From: Sporolactobacillus sp. STSJ-5 | Lineage (GTDB): Bacteria > Bacillota > Bacilli > Bacillales > Sporolactobacillaceae | Assembly (NCBI RefSeq): GCF_024385605.1 | Contig: NZ_JANFOJ010000017.1 | Span: 1-61,877, forward strand | DNA: 61,877 bases | Direction: 5' to 3' | In this document: in pieces, positions 1-13,174 of the stretch | Numbering within the stretch: the stretch's first letter is position 1 | Layout of the letters: every line of letters begins with the position of its first letter | Notes under the pieces: generated by a model | Database searches by the model: none | Seen by the model: the letters and a program-made list of their open reading frames with translations, nothing else | What the model was told of the DNA's origin: nothing | Made by a program: the position numbers and the translations under genes

Positions 1-29
1 GCTGTCTTCACCCTTCAGGCAAAGACAGC
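1..29 (-). terminator. Hairpin after purD, probable end of pur operon
   Basis: Read on the minus strand, an 8-bp perfect stem (GCTGTCTT / AAGACAGC) begins about 17 nt after the purD stop codon. Any U-tract would lie beyond the window edge, so intrinsic termination is inferred from position and stem only. Confidence 0.6.
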
Positions 30-45
30 TTTTATCACTTATCGG

Positions 46-1341
<1,296 letters not shown>

Positions 1342-2883
1342 TTAATGTTTGAAGTGGCGCATGCCGGTGAGTACCATGGCAATGTTGTATTTGTTTGCCA
1401 TTTCGATTGATTCCTTATCACGGATGGAGCCGCCCGGCTGAATAATTGCAGTAATACCTGCTTTGGCTGCTGCTTCAACGGTATCGCCCATTGGGAAGAA
1501 TGCATCGGAAGAAAGCACAGCACCCTTTGTCTTATCGCCGGCTTCTTCAAGTGCAATTTTCGCTGCACCGACACGGTTTGTCTGACCGCCGCCCATGCCG
1601 ACCATCAGTCCATCATTAACGAGTGCGATTGCGTTTGATTTCACATGTTTGACGATCGTCCAAGCAAATTTCAAGCTTTCCATTTCTGCTTCTGTCGGCT
1701 TGCGGTCGGTGACCACCTTCAGATTTTCTTCAATGTCGGCATAGCCCTTCGTGTCCAAATCTTGAACGAGCATACCGCCGCGAACAGATGTATATTGAGC
1801 GAAGTCTTGCGGTTCATCGCTCATCGCGACTTGCAGCAAACGAAGATTCTTCTTCTTTTCGAGAATTGCCAGAGCTTCTTCAGAGTATGAAGGAGCGATG
1901 ACAATTTCAAGGAAGATCTTGTGGAGCTCTGTGGCAAGAGCAGCATCCACTTCCCGGTTCAATGCGATGATGCCGCCGAAAATAGATACAGGATCTGTCT
2001 CATAGGCTTTGGCATAGGCTTCGTTAACGGATTCACCAATGCCGATGCCACATGGATTCATATGTTTAACAGCAACCGCAGCCGGTTGTCTGAATTCCTT
2101 TACAATGCCAAGTGCAGCATCTGCATCGCGGATATTATTATAGGAAAGTTCCTTGCCGTGCAGCTGTTTTGCTGCGGCAATCGTTGATTCGTCTTCGATT
2201 GGATCACTGTAGAAGGCAGCCTTTTGATGCGGATTTTCACCATAACGAAGCGGCTGTTTCTTTTCATAAGTCAGGGTAAGCTTTTCTGGGAATTCCTCAC
2301 CGACTTGCTTGGTGAAGTAGTCGGCAATCAGCGCGTCATAAGCCGCGGTATGGCGGAATACCTTTGCCGCAAGCTTTTGTTTGAGTTCAAAAGGAACATC
2401 GGCATTCTCGTCGAGACTTTCCGCAACGAGATCGTAGTCGCCAGGATCGCAGACAACGGTCACGCTGCGATGATTCTTCGCAGCTGAGCGAAGCATGCTC
2501 GGTCCGCCGATATCAATGTTCTCAACCGCGTCATCATAAGCAACATCCGGTTTTGAAATGGTTTCTTTGAACGGATAAAGATTAACGACAACAAAATCAA
2601 TCGGTTGAATGCCTAGTTCTTTGATTGCATCCATGTGTTCCTTTTTACCGCGAACAGCCAGCAAACCGCCATGAACGGCCGGATGCAGCGTCTTCACACG
2701 TCCGTCAAGAATTTCCGGAAAATCAGTGATTTCACTGATCGACATAACGGGAATTCCCGCATTTTCAATCGTTTTTTTCGTGCCGCCGGTTGAGATAATC
2801 TCAATTCCGGCGTCTACCAATTTTTTTACAAAATCAATAAGCCCTGTCTTATCAGAAACACTGACTAATGCTCGTTTTGCCAC
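1342..2883 (-). CDS. purH: AICAR transformylase / IMP cyclohydrolase
   Basis: Bifunctional enzyme for the last two steps of IMP synthesis: formyl transfer to AICAR, then ring closure. The 513 aa are full length. The N-terminal MGS-like cyclohydrolase domain (about 1-195) begins [11 protein letters not shown] and contains [11 protein letters not shown] and [14 protein letters not shown]. The C-terminal transformylase domain holds [28 protein letters not shown] and the [12 protein letters not shown] block. The start codon is GTG, preceded by AGAAAGGA. It lies between purN (115-nt gap) and purD. Confidence 0.97.
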   Translation of the reverse strand: MAKRALVSVSDKTGLIDFVKKLVDAGIEIISTGGTKKTIENAGIPVMSISEITDFPEILDGRVKTLHPAVHGGLLAVRGKKEHMDAIKELGIQPIDFVVVNLYPFKETISKPDVAYDDAVENIDIGGPSMLRSAAKNHRSVTVVCDPGDYDLVAESLDENADVPFELKQKLAAKVFRHTAAYDALIADYFTKQVGEEFPEKLTLTYEKKQPLRYGENPHQKAAFYSDPIEDESTIAAAKQLHGKELSYNNIRDADAALGIVKEFRQPAAVAVKHMNPCGIGIGESVNEAYAKAYETDPVSIFGGIIALNREVDAALATELHKIFLEIVIAPSYSEEALAILEKKKNLRLLQVAMSDEPQDFAQYTSVRGGMLVQDLDTKGYADIEENLKVVTDRKPTEAEMESLKFAWTIVKHVKSNAIALVNDGLMVGMGGGQTNRVGAAKIALEEAGDKTKGAVLSSDAFFPMGDTVEAAAKAGITAIIQPGGSIRDKESIEMANKYNIAMVLTGMRHFKH

Positions 2884-2998
2884 TTCGATACATCCTTTCT
2901 ATTTTCAATCCGCAATATGTCTGTTTATGAAGTACTGCTATATATAGTGTGCTTACTCATCGGATTAGCTTTAACTCCCGCCCCACTGGATCGTTCGA

Positions 2999-3571
2999 TC
3001 ACTTGCTGAGCAGCTTCGCGATGGTTGCCGGATACACGTTGTGCTCTGTTTCATGGATGCGTGCTTCCAGTGTCTCAACTGTGTCGTTATCTTTCACCGG
3101 AACGGCTGCTTGGGCGATGATCGGGCCGGTATCCATGCCCTCGTCCACATAATGAATCGTAATGCCTGTGATCTTTACGCCTTTCTCAAAGGCTTGACCA
3201 ATCGCATCCAGTCCGGTAAAAGAAGGAAGTAATGATGGATGAATGTTAATAATCCGATGCGGATACGCAGCAAGCATGACCTTGCCGAGAATTCGCATGT
3301 ACCCTGCAAGAAAAATATACGTGACATCATGTTCTTTGCACGCGTCGGCAATGACTTGTTCAAATGCCGCTTTGGACGGGTAGTCTTTCCTTGAAACGAC
3401 CAACGTATCGACACCCGCCCGCTTCGCGCGCTCGATAACGGCTGCTCCCGGCTGATCGCAAACAACCAGTTCGATGGTTGCAGAAATCTGTCCCTCTTGA
3501 ATCGCTTTGTTGATTGCGACGAAATTCGTACCGTGTCCTGAGGCAAAAACAGCGATCTTATGCTTCATCAC
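2999..3571 (-). CDS. purN: Phosphoribosylglycinamide formyltransferase (folate type)
   Basis: Transfers a formyl group from 10-formyl-THF to GAR. 190 aa, typical of PurN. It shows the N-terminal substrate loop [12 protein letters not shown] and the catalytic segment [12 protein letters not shown], where Asn and His of the N-x-H pair are visible. [12 protein letters not shown] contains the conserved catalytic Asp. Its start overlaps the end of purM by 14 nt, so translation is probably coupled. Two adjacent Met codons are possible starts. Confidence 0.96.
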   Translation of the reverse strand: MMKHKIAVFASGHGTNFVAINKAIQEGQISATIELVVCDQPGAAVIERAKRAGVDTLVVSRKDYPSKAAFEQVIADACKEHDVTYIFLAGYMRILGKVMLAAYPHRIINIHPSLLPSFTGLDAIGQAFEKGVKITGITIHYVDEGMDTGPIIAQAAVPVKDNDTVETLEARIHETEHNVYPATIAKLLSK

Positions 3572-4598
3572 AATTCACCAGCGTCAATTCATGACCTTCG
3601 ACAACTTTTCCAACAACAACCGGTGCTTCACCAAACGCCTTCAGCGCAGCCAGAGCTTGGTCTGCATCTTCAGGAGCAACAGCCACCACCATGCCGATGC
3701 CCATGTTAAAGGTATGAAACATGTCATCGAGCTGCAGACTGCCTAACTCTTTCAGCCAATCAAACACAGCAGGACGTTTCCAAGCAGAGACGTCCATTTC
3801 CGCCGTTAAGCCATCTGGGAACATACGCGGCACATTTTCATAGAATCCGCCGCCTGTAATATGTGCAATTCCGTGAACATCAACCTTTTTAAGTAAATCA
3901 AGCACAGGTTTAACGTAGATTTTCGTTGGCGTGAGCAAGATTTCGCCTACCGTTTTTCCCGGTTCCGGTGCATAGGCATCGCTGTAGGTTAAACCGGCAT
4001 CGGAAATAAGTTTGCGGACAAGTGAAAATCCATTGCTGTGTATGCCGCTTGATGCGAGCCCGATTAAGAGATCGCCGACCTTTACATTCTCACCGGTAAT
4101 CCGTTTTGATTTTTCCACAACGCCGACCGAAAAACCGGCAATATCATAGTCATTTTCTTGATACATGCCCGGCATTTCAGCGGTCTCACCGCCGATTAAT
4201 GCACAGCCTGCATCGGCACAGCCGTCAGCAATTCCTTTGACAATCGCTTCCGCTTTTTCCGGCTTGAGTGAGGAGCAGGCCAGATAATCGAGAAAATAGA
4301 TCGGTTCGGCGCCTTGCGTGACGATATCGTTGACACACATTGCAACAGCGTCGATGCCGATCGTGTCATGTCGCTCCGTCGCAAAAGCGATCATCAGCTT
4401 GGTACCAACTCCGTCTGTTCCCGAAACCAAGACCGGTTCTTTAATGTTCATTTGGGACAGATCAATTGCACCGCCGAAACCGCCTAATCCGCCGATCACT
4501 TCGGGGCGGAACGTTCGCTGCACATGCTTCTTGATTCGTCCGACTGTTTCATAGCCGGCTTCGATGTTTACGCCGGCTTTTTTATATGCGTTCGCCAT
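3558..4598 (-). CDS. purM: Phosphoribosylformylglycinamidine cyclo-ligase (AIR synthetase)
   Basis: ATP-dependent ring closure of FGAM to AIR. 346 aa, the usual length. Family marks are GGFGGAIDL near residue 40, [11 protein letters not shown] near 60, the [13 protein letters not shown] block near 140 and the glycine-rich [13 protein letters not shown] near 245. It is the neighbour of purF (11-nt gap) and overlaps purN. It belongs to the PurM/PurL superfamily, and PurL lies two genes upstream. Confidence 0.97.
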   Translation of the reverse strand: MANAYKKAGVNIEAGYETVGRIKKHVQRTFRPEVIGGLGGFGGAIDLSQMNIKEPVLVSGTDGVGTKLMIAFATERHDTIGIDAVAMCVNDIVTQGAEPIYFLDYLACSSLKPEKAEAIVKGIADGCADAGCALIGGETAEMPGMYQENDYDIAGFSVGVVEKSKRITGENVKVGDLLIGLASSGIHSNGFSLVRKLISDAGLTYSDAYAPEPGKTVGEILLTPTKIYVKPVLDLLKKVDVHGIAHITGGGFYENVPRMFPDGLTAEMDVSAWKRPAVFDWLKELGSLQLDDMFHTFNMGIGMVVAVAPEDADQALAALKAFGEAPVVVGKVVEGHELTLVNCDEA

Positions 4599-4609
4599 GA
4601 TGGTCCTCC

Positions 4610-6034
4610 TCAGACAAGCAGTTCTTTTTCATGCGGCAGAACCGTATCCGGATAAATTTCCGTCGGGTACTTGCCCGTGAAGCAAGCCATGCACTGTCCG
4701 CAGTTCTTCATTGCCGGGTCGCGCCCGATCGCTTTCTTCAATCCCTCAGGACTTAAGTAAACGAGTGAGTCAGCACCGATTAATTCACGAATATCTTCTA
4801 CTGAATGCGTAGACGCGATCAATTCGGAAGACGTTGATGTGTCGATCCCATAAAAACATGGATGGGTGATCGGCGGCGAACTGATCCGAACATGAACCTC
4901 GGTCGCGCCTGCATCACGCAGCATGCCGACGATGCGGCGGCTTGTTGTGCCACGCACAATCGAATCATCGACCATGACCACACGCTTGCCTTCGATAATT
5001 GCGCGAACCGGAGAAAGCTTCATTTTCACTCCTTGTTCACGTAATTCCTGTGACGGCTGGATAAAGGTTCGACCGACATAACGGTTCTTGATCATGCCGA
5101 GTTCGTACGGAATTCCGGTTGCTTCGGCATAGCCGATCGCCGCCGAAATACTGGAATCCGGAACACCGGTGACAACGTCTGCTTCAACCGGCGCTTCTTG
5201 GGCGAGCATACGGCCAAGATTTTTTCTTGCCGCATGCACATTGATGCCCTGAATATTGCTGTCTGGACGAGAAAAATAGATGTATTCCATGCTGCAGATC
5301 GCAGGCTCGGTCCGGTTGGTAAAGAAGTCTGAGTGCAGACCTTCATTGTCAATAACAATGATTTCACCCGGATTGACATCGCGGACATAAGTCGCGCCGA
5401 TCAGATCAAACGCGCAGGTTTCCGAAGCAACCACCCATGCGTCACCCAATTTACCAAGTGAAAGCGGGCGCAGTCCATTTGGATCCAAAGCCGCGATCAA
5501 TTGGTGTTCAGTCAGCATTGCAAGCGCATAAGCGCCTTTGATTACCGATAATGCGTGCTTGACGCTTTCGATAAAATTATCGGCATAGTCGCGTTTAATC
5601 AAGTGAGCGATAACTTCCGTATCGGATGTCGTTTGAAAAATGCTGCCGCGTTCTTCAAGCTCTCCTTTTAATTTATGGGCATTCACCAAATTACCGTTAT
5701 GCGCGATCGAGAGCGAGTCTTTTTGTGAGCGGAAAACGAGCGGCTGCACATTGGCATAGCTGTTACCGCCTTGTGTCGAATAACGAACATGACCAATGGC
5801 TGCATACCCCTTGCTCAAAGCATCGAGCTTATCATGGTCAAATACATCATTGACGAGGCCGAGTCCTTTGTGATCATAAATATGTTTTCCGTCGGAAACC
5901 GCAATACCGGCGCCTTCCTGTCCGCGGTGCTGCATGCTGTGAAGACCGTAATAGGTCAGCTTTGCCGCGTTTTCGTGACCCCAGATTCCAAAAACCGCAC
6001 ATTCTTCATTCAGTTCTTTGCCGACATAATGCAT
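4610..6034 (-). CDS. purF: Amidophosphoribosyltransferase
   Basis: First committed step of purine synthesis: PRPP plus glutamine gives phosphoribosylamine. The Ntn-type glutaminase domain is N-terminal and the PRTase domain C-terminal, with the PRPP loop [14 protein letters not shown]. The start is placed at an internal ATG behind GGAGAGGGG (7-nt spacing) rather than at the longest ORF start. With that choice the nucleophile is Cys12 (LNEEC), matching the 11-residue propeptide cleaved from Bacillus-type PurF. Several cysteines in the C-terminal half (NCGQCMACF) fit the iron-sulfur cluster of this subclass. Its start overlaps the end of purL. Confidence 0.97.
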   Translation of the reverse strand: MHYVGKELNEECAVFGIWGHENAAKLTYYGLHSMQHRGQEGAGIAVSDGKHIYDHKGLGLVNDVFDHDKLDALSKGYAAIGHVRYSTQGGNSYANVQPLVFRSQKDSLSIAHNGNLVNAHKLKGELEERGSIFQTTSDTEVIAHLIKRDYADNFIESVKHALSVIKGAYALAMLTEHQLIAALDPNGLRPLSLGKLGDAWVVASETCAFDLIGATYVRDVNPGEIIVIDNEGLHSDFFTNRTEPAICSMEYIYFSRPDSNIQGINVHAARKNLGRMLAQEAPVEADVVTGVPDSSISAAIGYAEATGIPYELGMIKNRYVGRTFIQPSQELREQGVKMKLSPVRAIIEGKRVVMVDDSIVRGTTSRRIVGMLRDAGATEVHVRISSPPITHPCFYGIDTSTSSELIASTHSVEDIRELIGADSLVYLSPEGLKKAIGRDPAMKNCGQCMACFTGKYPTEIYPDTVLPHEKELLV

Positions 6035-8232
6035 GACAGTGCCCCTCTCCATTCGTTCTCGAGTTCATTCCGATTCAGAGTGACGGTTGACGATGCAAAG
6101 GCTAGGTTTACGGTTTCGCTGCGTGTCACATTGCCGACAAAAACAGCGTCGCCTACTAATGCTTCAAAATCCTTCTTGGTTATTTCAGGTACAGTAATCA
6201 GATAACGTGACTGAGTTTCTGAGAAAAGTTCTACTGCAGGATCGGTATCAAATTTAAGATCGCAGCCGAGCTCCGTGCCAAATACCGACTCAGCAACGGC
6301 AACAGCTAGACCGCCTTCGGAAATATCGTGAGCCGAAGCGAGAAAGCCTGACTTAATTGCCTCAAGAACTTTACCCTGACGGCCCTTTTCCAGTTCAAGA
6401 TCAAGTGCCGGAGCCTTACCGCTCACTTCGCCGTCCATAAGGATCTGCAATGCACTGCCGCCGAATTCAGGTTTTGCCGTGCCGATGACATAGACTGCGT
6501 CGCCTTCGTTCTTAAAGGAAGCAGTCATGACATGATCAAGATCTTCAACGAGGCCGACCATGCCGACAACCGGAGTCGGATCAATGGCACCGCGATCGGT
6601 TTCATTGTAGAGGGAGACGTTGCCGCTGATAACCGGAGTCTTCAGGACGTCACACGCCTTTGCCATTCCTTTGACGGATTCATCGATTTCCCAGAACACT
6701 TCCGGATTTTCCGGACTGCCGAAGTTCAAGCAGTCAGTGATCGCGAGCGGCACGCCGCCGGAGCAGACAATATTTCGCGCTGCTTCAGCAACAGCAATTT
6801 TTCCGCCTTCGTTAGGATCAAGTGCCAAATACTTGGCATTGCAATCCGTTGTCATGGCGAGGCCTTTTTTCGTTCCGCGCACACGGACAACTGCTGCATC
6901 AGAGCCCGGTGCAACAACCGTGTTCGTTTGTACCATATAGTCATACTGACGAGTCACCCATTCTTTTGAAGCTAGAGTTGGCTGACCGAGCAGTTTTTTA
7001 ATTGTTTTCGCGTAATTATTGATTTCAGGCTTCCACGCCGGAGCCGCTTGATTTGCAAGATAAACTGCAGGAACCTTGGACGGCATATGGCGAACCGGTG
7101 CAGACGCTAAAGAATCCGATGGAACATCGGCCACAATCTTGCCTTTATGCTCGAGGCGAAGCACTTCTTCTTCAATAACTTCGCCAACCGCTACCGCGTG
7201 AAGACCCCAACGGGCGAAAATCGCTTTGATTTCTTCCTCGCTGCCCTTCTTAATAACGATCAGCATGCGTTCTTGTGATTCGGAGAGCATCATTTCATAT
7301 GGCGTCATTTCCGTTTCACGCTGCGGAATCAGATCGAGATTCATATGAATGCCGACGCCGGCCTTAGCTGCCATTTCACTTGCGGAGGAAACAAGCCCGG
7401 CCGCACCCATATCTTGAATACCGACAAGCGCATCATGCTTCGTTAATTCAAGACATGCTTCAACGAGCAATTTTTCCATGAACGGATCGCCAACCTGTAC
7501 TGCCGAACGCTTCTCATCCGATTTTTCAGAGATTTCTTCGGAAGCGAAGGTCGCGCCGTTAATACCATCGCGGCCTGTGCTTGCGCCAACGTACATAACC
7601 GTGTTGCCAATGCCGCGCGCCTGACCGACCTGAATGTCGGCATGATCCATGATGCCGACGCACATCGCATTCACAAGCGGATTTCCGTTGTAGCACGGAT
7701 CAAATTGAAGTTCGCCGCCAACCGTTGGAATGCCGATGCAGTTACCGTATCCGGCAATTCCGCTGACCACTTCTTCAAAAAGATAGCGGACACGAGAACT
7801 GTCCAAATCGCCAAAACGAAGTGAGTCAAGCAGTGCCACGGGACGTGCGCCCATTGAGAACACATCGCGGATAATTCCGCCGACACCGGTTGCGGCACCT
7901 TGGTACGGCTCGATGGCCGAAGGATGGTTATGGCTTTCGATTTTGAACACAACTGCCTGACCGTCACCAATGTCAACAATACCGGCACCTTCGCCAGGAC
8001 CCTGGAGGACATGTTCGCCGGTTGTTGGGAAATACTTCAGCACCGGCTTTGATGTCTTGTAGCTGCAGTGTTCCGACCACATCACCGAGAACAGCCCGGT
8101 TTCCGTATAGTTTGGCTTGCGTCCGAGCAAATTCTTCACCTTTTGGTACTCTTCTTCCGTGAGCCCCATTGTGCGGTATACTTTTTCCTGTTCAATCTGC
8201 TCCGGTGATGGTTCAAGATGTGTAAGCGGCAT
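6010..8232 (-). CDS. purL: FGAM synthase large subunit, small-PurL type
   Basis: ATP-dependent synthesis of FGAM from FGAR using ammonia from PurQ, in complex with PurS and PurQ. At 740 aa it is the small PurL form that lacks a fused glutaminase. [20 protein letters not shown] near residue 40 carries the catalytic His, and [20 protein letters not shown] is the PurM-like nucleotide site. [11 protein letters not shown] and [13 protein letters not shown] are the paired signatures of the duplicated fold. Its start overlaps the end of purQ by 20 nt. Confidence 0.97.
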   Translation of the reverse strand: MPLTHLEPSPEQIEQEKVYRTMGLTEEEYQKVKNLLGRKPNYTETGLFSVMWSEHCSYKTSKPVLKYFPTTGEHVLQGPGEGAGIVDIGDGQAVVFKIESHNHPSAIEPYQGAATGVGGIIRDVFSMGARPVALLDSLRFGDLDSSRVRYLFEEVVSGIAGYGNCIGIPTVGGELQFDPCYNGNPLVNAMCVGIMDHADIQVGQARGIGNTVMYVGASTGRDGINGATFASEEISEKSDEKRSAVQVGDPFMEKLLVEACLELTKHDALVGIQDMGAAGLVSSASEMAAKAGVGIHMNLDLIPQRETEMTPYEMMLSESQERMLIVIKKGSEEEIKAIFARWGLHAVAVGEVIEEEVLRLEHKGKIVADVPSDSLASAPVRHMPSKVPAVYLANQAAPAWKPEINNYAKTIKKLLGQPTLASKEWVTRQYDYMVQTNTVVAPGSDAAVVRVRGTKKGLAMTTDCNAKYLALDPNEGGKIAVAEAARNIVCSGGVPLAITDCLNFGSPENPEVFWEIDESVKGMAKACDVLKTPVISGNVSLYNETDRGAIDPTPVVGMVGLVEDLDHVMTASFKNEGDAVYVIGTAKPEFGGSALQILMDGEVSGKAPALDLELEKGRQGKVLEAIKSGFLASAHDISEGGLAVAVAESVFGTELGCDLKFDTDPAVELFSETQSRYLITVPEITKKDFEALVGDAVFVGNVTRSETVNLAFASSTVTLNRNELENEWRGALSCIMSAKN

Positions 8233-8905
8233 GAGTAGATTCCCTCCAATGGTTTAGGATCGACTGGAACAGACGAAGACCGTCATCGCTGCCGAGCAGT
8301 GCATCGGCGGCGCGTTCCGGGTGCGGCATCATGCCGAGCACATTGCCGGCCTCATTAATAATGCCGGCGATATCAGCTCTTGATCCGTTTGGATTTTCTC
8401 CTGAATAGGTGAAGACAATCCGGTTATTCTCCTGCAGTTCCTTGAGCGTCTCGTCGTCGCAGAAATAATTGCCTTCGCCGTGTGCGATCGGAATGCGAAT
8501 CACTTCATCCTGATTGTAAAGCTTTGTAAATTGTGTATCGTTATTTTTAACCTGAAGATTAACGGTTTCACAAATGAATTTGAGATGCTTGTTCTTCAGC
8601 ATTGCTCCGGGCAGCAGTCCTGCTTCGAGCAGAATCTGGAAGCCGTTGCACACACCCAGTACCGGTTTGCCTTCTTTGGCAGCCTTGATGACTGCCGGCA
8701 TAATCCCGGCGAAACGTGCGATTGCGCCTGATCTCAGATAGTCGCCATAGGAAAAACCGCCGGGAATCATGATCGCGTCATAGCCGTCCAGCGAGGTTTC
8801 CGCATGCCACACATAGTCTACTTCTTCATCCAGTCCATCTTTAATCGCGTAATACATATCTTGGTCGCAGTTGGAGCCGGGAAAAACAATGACCGCGGTT
8901 TTCAC
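8213..8905 (-). CDS. purQ: FGAM synthase glutaminase subunit
   Basis: Class I glutamine amidotransferase that hydrolyses glutamine and channels ammonia to PurL. 230 aa. The nucleophile elbow is [15 protein letters not shown] (Cys near residue 87), and the C-terminal GMMPHPERA supplies the catalytic His and Glu. The start [12 protein letters not shown] is typical of PurQ. It overlaps purS by 4 nt and purL by 20 nt, giving a tightly coupled purSQL block. Confidence 0.96.
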   Translation of the reverse strand: MKTAVIVFPGSNCDQDMYYAIKDGLDEEVDYVWHAETSLDGYDAIMIPGGFSYGDYLRSGAIARFAGIMPAVIKAAKEGKPVLGVCNGFQILLEAGLLPGAMLKNKHLKFICETVNLQVKNNDTQFTKLYNQDEVIRIPIAHGEGNYFCDDETLKELQENNRIVFTYSGENPNGSRADIAGIINEAGNVLGMMPHPERAADALLGSDDGLRLFQSILNHWRESTHAAYTS

Positions 8906-9153
8906 GAATGAACCTCCTCCTCGACTTCATAGCGATAATTTTCAATAACCGTATTTGCGAGCAACTGGTCGCAAATCGTATCGACCTGCTCCGCGACATC
9001 TGCTGAGTCTTCCATCTGGAGTTCAATGTATTTGCCGATGCGCACATCTTTAACGGCTTTATAGTCCATATTGTGCAGCGACTGCATGACCGCCTGACCT
9101 TGAGGATCAAGCACACTTTCTTTCAATGTAATGAACACCTTCACCTTTTTCAT
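8902..9153 (-). CDS. purS: FGAM synthase PurS subunit
   Basis: Small structural subunit (83 aa) that bridges PurL and PurQ in the Gram-positive FGAM synthase complex. The sequence [18 protein letters not shown] near the N-terminus is the family signature, followed by [10 protein letters not shown]. It overlaps purC (4 nt) and purQ (4 nt). Its presence agrees with the short form of PurL. Confidence 0.95.
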   Translation of the reverse strand: MKKVKVFITLKESVLDPQGQAVMQSLHNMDYKAVKDVRIGKYIELQMEDSADVAEQVDTICDQLLANTVIENYRYEVEEEVHS

Positions 9154-9860
9154 TTGACATCCTCCAAGCGTTTCAAAAGTTTTTCATAGGTTTCGGGGAG
9201 ATCAGCGATATTGCGGCGGAAAACATCTTTATCAAGCTTTTCATGAGTCTCTTTATCCCATAGACGGCAGCTGTCCGGCGAGATTTCATCGGCAAGCACA
9301 ATGGCACCTGTTTCTTTCAGTTTGCCAAACTCGATTTTAAAATCGACAAGCAAGATGCCTGCTTCAGCGAAGAATGCCTGCAATGATTCGTTAATGCTGA
9401 GTGCAAGGCGGCGGATTTCCGCGAGTTCTTCTTTTGTTGCGATGTCCATTGCCAAAGCGTGATCGCTGTTGATCATCGGATCGCCAAGTTCGTCACTTTT
9501 ATAGTAGAATTCAACGATTGTGCGTCCGAGCGTTTCACCTTCATCAACACCGAGACGTTTTGACAGACTGCCTGCAACAACGTTTCGAACAACAACTTCG
9601 ATCGGAACAATGCTCACCGCTTTGACTAATTGCTCAGTTTCGGAAATCGTTTCGATATAATGCGTTGGAACACCTTTTCCCTGTAGCATTTTAAAGATCT
9701 TGGTGCAGATCGCGTTGTTCAAGCGGCCTTTTCCTTCAAACTGCGCTTTTTTCTGACCGTTAAATGCAGTTGCGTCGTTCTTGTACACCACTCGCAATAC
9801 GTTCGGATCATCCGTCGTGAACATTTTTTTCGCTTTTCCTTCATATAAAAGCTGACTCAT
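9150..9860 (-). CDS. purC: SAICAR synthase
   Basis: Ligates aspartate to CAIR using ATP. 236 aa, the standard bacterial length. It shows LLYEGKAKKMF at the N-terminus, the YKNDATAFNG block and LVDFKIEFGK with DEISPDSCRLWD toward the C-terminus, all PurC signatures. It is followed directly by purS (4-nt overlap) and preceded by purB (32-nt gap). Confidence 0.96.
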   Translation of the reverse strand: MSQLLYEGKAKKMFTTDDPNVLRVVYKNDATAFNGQKKAQFEGKGRLNNAICTKIFKMLQGKGVPTHYIETISETEQLVKAVSIVPIEVVVRNVVAGSLSKRLGVDEGETLGRTIVEFYYKSDELGDPMINSDHALAMDIATKEELAEIRRLALSINESLQAFFAEAGILLVDFKIEFGKLKETGAIVLADEISPDSCRLWDKETHEKLDKDVFRRNIADLPETYEKLLKRLEDVK

Positions 9861-9892
9861 TTGTTTTTCCCCTTTTCGCTGAAGATACAGAT

Positions 9893-11191
9893 TTAGTCGT
9901 TCAAACCCAGACGTTCAAAGATAAAGTCAACATTTTTCAGGTGGTAGGTTTCATCAAAGCAGGCATCGATTTCAGCCTGAGTCAATTGATCGGTAATACG
10001 CGCATCACCTTCAACGATTTCTTTAAATGGCGTTTCCGTCTCCCATGACTTCATTGCATTCGGCTGAACAATATCATAAGCAGCTTCGCGGCTCATTCCT
10101 TTTTCAATCAAGGCAAGCAGAACGTGCTGCGAGAAGATCAAGCCGAAGGTACGCTTCATATTGCGTTTCATATTTTCCGGGAAAACAGTCAGCTTCTCAA
10201 TAATCGTTGAGAAACGATTGAGCATGTAATCCAAGCCGATGGTCGCGTCCGGAAGGATGATCCGTTCTGCCGATGAGTGTGAAATGTCGCGTTCATGCCA
10301 AAGCGGCACATCATCGTAGGCAGTCAGCATATAACCGCGAATCACGCGGGCAAGTCCGCACATGTTTTCCGAACCAATCGGGTTGCGTTTATGAGGCATT
10401 GCCGATGAGCCCTTCTGACCCTTTGCAAAATATTCTTCAACTTCGCGAACCTCCGAACGCTGCAAGCCGCGTACTTCAACCGCGAATTTCTCAATTGAGG
10501 TCGCAATCAGCGCAAGCACGGACATATAGTGTGCGTGACGATCACGTTGAAGCACCTGTGTTGAGATCGGCGCCGGCTTAATCCCGAGATGTTCGCACAC
10601 ATAGGTTTCAACAGCAGGATCGATATTGGCATACGTGCCGACCGCACCGGAAATTTTGCCGTACTGCACTTCGTCGGCTGCGCGTTTGAAACGCTCCAGA
10701 TTGCGTTTCATTTCTTCATACCACAGGGCTAAAACAAGGCCAAAGGTTGTCGGTTCGGCATGAACCCCGTGCGTACGGCCCATCATGACCGTATTTTTAT
10801 ATTTCTTCGCCTTCTGGCGGATGACTTCAATAAACTGTTCAATATCTTTTTCCAAAATTTCATTTGCTTGCTTCAGCAGGTAGCCTTGAGCGGTATCCAC
10901 AACATCCGTCGAGGTCAGACCGTAATGTACCCATTTCTTTTCGTCGCCTAGCGATTCGGAAACGGTTCGTGTGAACGCTACAACATCGTGACGCGTCTGT
11001 TGTTCAATCTCATGGATGCGATCAACCGTAAATGTCGCATTTTTCCTCAGCTTTTCAACGTCTTCCTTTGGTATTTCTCCGAGTTCCGACCAACCGGCAC
11101 AGGCAAGAATTTCGACTTCAAGCCATGCCCTGTACCTGTTTTCTTCTGTCCAAATTGCGCCCATTTCCGGCCGTGTATACCGATCAATCAT
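9893..11191 (-). CDS. purB: Adenylosuccinate lyase
   Basis: Fumarase/aspartase superfamily enzyme that removes fumarate twice in the pathway, from SAICAR and from adenylosuccinate. 432 aa. It shows the three family blocks: [27 protein letters not shown] (catalytic His) and the mobile signature loop [16 protein letters not shown] with its catalytic Ser. It overlaps purK by 4 nt. It serves both IMP and AMP synthesis, so it is the one gene here needed beyond IMP. Confidence 0.97.
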   Translation of the reverse strand: MIDRYTRPEMGAIWTEENRYRAWLEVEILACAGWSELGEIPKEDVEKLRKNATFTVDRIHEIEQQTRHDVVAFTRTVSESLGDEKKWVHYGLTSTDVVDTAQGYLLKQANEILEKDIEQFIEVIRQKAKKYKNTVMMGRTHGVHAEPTTFGLVLALWYEEMKRNLERFKRAADEVQYGKISGAVGTYANIDPAVETYVCEHLGIKPAPISTQVLQRDRHAHYMSVLALIATSIEKFAVEVRGLQRSEVREVEEYFAKGQKGSSAMPHKRNPIGSENMCGLARVIRGYMLTAYDDVPLWHERDISHSSAERIILPDATIGLDYMLNRFSTIIEKLTVFPENMKRNMKRTFGLIFSQHVLLALIEKGMSREAAYDIVQPNAMKSWETETPFKEIVEGDARITDQLTQAEIDACFDETYHLKNVDFIFERLGLND

Positions 11192-12339
11192 GAATGCTTA
11201 CCCACTTCCTGTTCAATTTTCCATATTCCTAATCTCTCTGCTTGCTCAATTGCTTCATCAACACTGTCACCCAGGATCGTCAGATGACCCATCTTGCGTC
11301 CGGTTTTCGCCGCGTCTTTTCCATATAAGTGGAGGTGCGCGGATTTCAATAAATCAATTTTGTCCAAAACCGGCTGGACATGCTCGCCAAGAATATTGAT
11401 CATAATGACCGGTTTGAGCAGCTGCGTGCTGGACAGCGGCAAACCGCAGATCGCACGCACATGCTGTTCAAACTGAGACGTCTCGCAGGCATTAATTGAA
11501 AAATGTCCGGAGTTGTGCGGACGCGGTGCGGTCTCATTGACGTACACCTTTCCGTCCGTGCCGACAAACATTTCGACGGCAAGCGTGCCGACGAGCTTGA
11601 GGGCTTCCGCAAGCTGCAACGCATGTTCGGTTGCTTCAACGCGGAGACTTTCAGGTATTCTCGCCGGCACTAGAGTATGATGCAAAATATTATGACGATG
11701 TATGTTTTCAGCAACCGGGAATACAGAGGTTTCCCCGGTCGTGCTGCGTACAACAATAACAGAGATTTCTTTTTCAAACGGAAGCCATTTTTCCAATTCA
11801 AATGGAGTCTTTCCTATATAAGGGCGTGCTTCCTCTAAATCTGATTCAGATTTGAGAACGTACTGGCCTTTTCCATCGTAGCCGCCCTGAGTTGTTTTCA
11901 GTACGGACGGAAATCCGATTTCAGCAATAGCTTTTTCCAATTCATCATGATTACGGACAGGCATGTAGGGAACAACCGGCAAGCCCGCTTCGCGGATTGC
12001 CGCCTTTTCATTCAGTCTATCCTTGGTTATTTCAAGCAGGTGGCCGCCCTGAGGAAGATAACTGTTTTCCTGCAGGTAGTCCACCGTCTGAACGTCTACA
12101 TTTTCAAATTCATAGGTGACGACATCAGCACATGCCGCCATTTTCTTTGCGCCTTCCGGATCGTCGTAATCCGTAACAATTGCGATGTCCGCGACCTGCG
12201 CGCACGGGCAATCCTTAGTCGGATCAAGTACGGCAATCCGATAGCCCATTTGTTTCGCGCTGATCGCCATCATCCGTCCTAATTGTCCGCCGCCGAGAAT
12301 GCCGATGGTTTGTCCCGGCAAGATCGTTTTCTGCTTCAT
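11188..12339 (-). CDS. purK: N5-carboxyaminoimidazole ribonucleotide synthase
   Basis: ATP-grasp enzyme that makes N5-CAIR from AIR, bicarbonate and ATP. 383 aa. It shows the N-terminal [13 protein letters not shown] nucleotide fold and [14 protein letters not shown] in the ATP-grasp loop. [18 protein letters not shown] is the diagnostic PurK block near residue 265. ATGA-type overlaps with purE upstream and purB downstream suggest translational coupling. Confidence 0.96.
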   Translation of the reverse strand: MKQKTILPGQTIGILGGGQLGRMMAISAKQMGYRIAVLDPTKDCPCAQVADIAIVTDYDDPEGAKKMAACADVVTYEFENVDVQTVDYLQENSYLPQGGHLLEITKDRLNEKAAIREAGLPVVPYMPVRNHDELEKAIAEIGFPSVLKTTQGGYDGKGQYVLKSESDLEEARPYIGKTPFELEKWLPFEKEISVIVVRSTTGETSVFPVAENIHRHNILHHTLVPARIPESLRVEATEHALQLAEALKLVGTLAVEMFVGTDGKVYVNETAPRPHNSGHFSINACETSQFEQHVRAICGLPLSSTQLLKPVIMINILGEHVQPVLDKIDLLKSAHLHLYGKDAAKTGRKMGHLTILGDSVDEAIEQAERLGIWKIEQEVGKHS

Positions 12340-12821
12340 TTCAGATCACTTTCCTTTGCCTTCTTGGCCAGAGATTCACGATAGTCTTCTAAACGGTTCT
12401 TCAACTGATCATCGAATGCCGAGAGCATCTGAGCAGCGAGTAAACCGGCATTGGTCGCCCCGGATGCACCAATTGCTACAGTTGCCACCGGAATGCCGGC
12501 CGGCATCTGAACAATGGATAATAATGAGTCCATACCGCTGAGCGCTCGGGATTTCACAGGAACGCCGATGACCGGCAAGGTCGTCTTTGCCGCGGTCATA
12601 CCCGGTAAATGCGCGGCTCCGCCAGCACCTGCAATAATCACTTTGATTCCGCGTTCGCGTGCAGTCTCCGCATACTCAAACATTAAATCCGGTGTACGGT
12701 GCGCGGACACAACCTTCTTCTCATAAGGAATGTCCATCATATCCAAAACATCGCACGCATTCTTCATGGTTTCCCAATCGGAGCTGCTTCCCATAATCAC
12801 ACCAACTACTGCTTGACTCAC
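12336..12821 (-). CDS. purE: N5-CAIR mutase, class I PurE
   Basis: Moves the carboxyl group of N5-CAIR to give CAIR. The start is set at GTG behind GGGAGG (7-nt spacing), giving 161 aa, the usual length; the longer reading has no ribosome binding site. Signatures are [13 protein letters not shown] at the N-terminus, [13 protein letters not shown] (catalytic His) and [15 protein letters not shown]. It is the first gene of the operon, 122 nt downstream of the riboswitch terminator stem. Confidence 0.96.
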   Translation of the reverse strand: MSQAVVGVIMGSSSDWETMKNACDVLDMMDIPYEKKVVSAHRTPDLMFEYAETARERGIKVIIAGAGGAAHLPGMTAAKTTLPVIGVPVKSRALSGMDSLLSIVQMPAGIPVATVAIGASGATNAGLLAAQMLSAFDDQLKNRLEDYRESLAKKAKESDLK

Positions 12822-12942
12822 AATACTGCCTCCCAAATAAAAAGCATTTAAAAAGAGCGTGAACGAACACATTGTCGAGCCGAATCGACATCATCAGCTC
12901 TTTTTCTGTCTCTCAGGCTCTTTAAACACATTCAAAATCCAG

Positions 12943-13000
12943 ACAATAAAAAGCCCAGAACAGCTGTTTTCCTGAAAATGAAGAGAAAACAACCGTCTGG
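12943..13000 (-). terminator. Riboswitch expression-platform terminator
   Basis: On the minus strand a long stem pairs CCAGACGGTTGTTTTC with GAAAACAGCTGTTCTGG (one bulge, G-U pairs allowed), followed by GCTTTTTATT. It lies just downstream of the guanine aptamer and upstream of purE, the expected place for transcription attenuation. Confidence 0.85.
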
Positions 13001-13044
13001 TCTTTTACCGCGGGCAGCGGCTTCCAACAAAACGTTGCTATTTT

Positions 13045-13115
13045 CCCTTCATAGTCCGGCAATTTCCGGTCGCCAGGTAGAGACAGTTGGGCCATATTCC
13101 CAAAAATATATGAGG
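13045..13115 (-). promoter_or_regulatory. Guanine-class purine riboswitch aptamer
   Basis: On the minus strand the element runs from P1 CCCTCATATA to the matching ACTATGAAGGG. It contains GGGAATATGGCCC (P2/L2), GTCTCTACC (J2/3) and CCGGAAATTGCCGG (P3/L3), the usual three-way junction. The discriminator position in the J3/1 segment GGACTATG is C, which in this family selects guanine or hypoxanthine over adenine. It precedes a strong terminator and the whole pur operon, so excess guanine should stop transcription. Confidence 0.93.
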
Positions 13116-13140
13116 GTTCGCTTTTCTTTTTGACCCTCTC

Positions 13141-13170
13141 ATCATATCAACAACATTCACCGCATGTCAA
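13141..13170 (-). promoter_or_regulatory. pur operon sigma-A promoter
   Basis: Minus strand: -35 TTGACA at 13165-13170, 18-nt spacer, -10 TATGAT at 13141-13146. It sits about 25 nt upstream of the riboswitch aptamer. Confidence 0.85.
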
Positions 13171-13174
13171 CCGG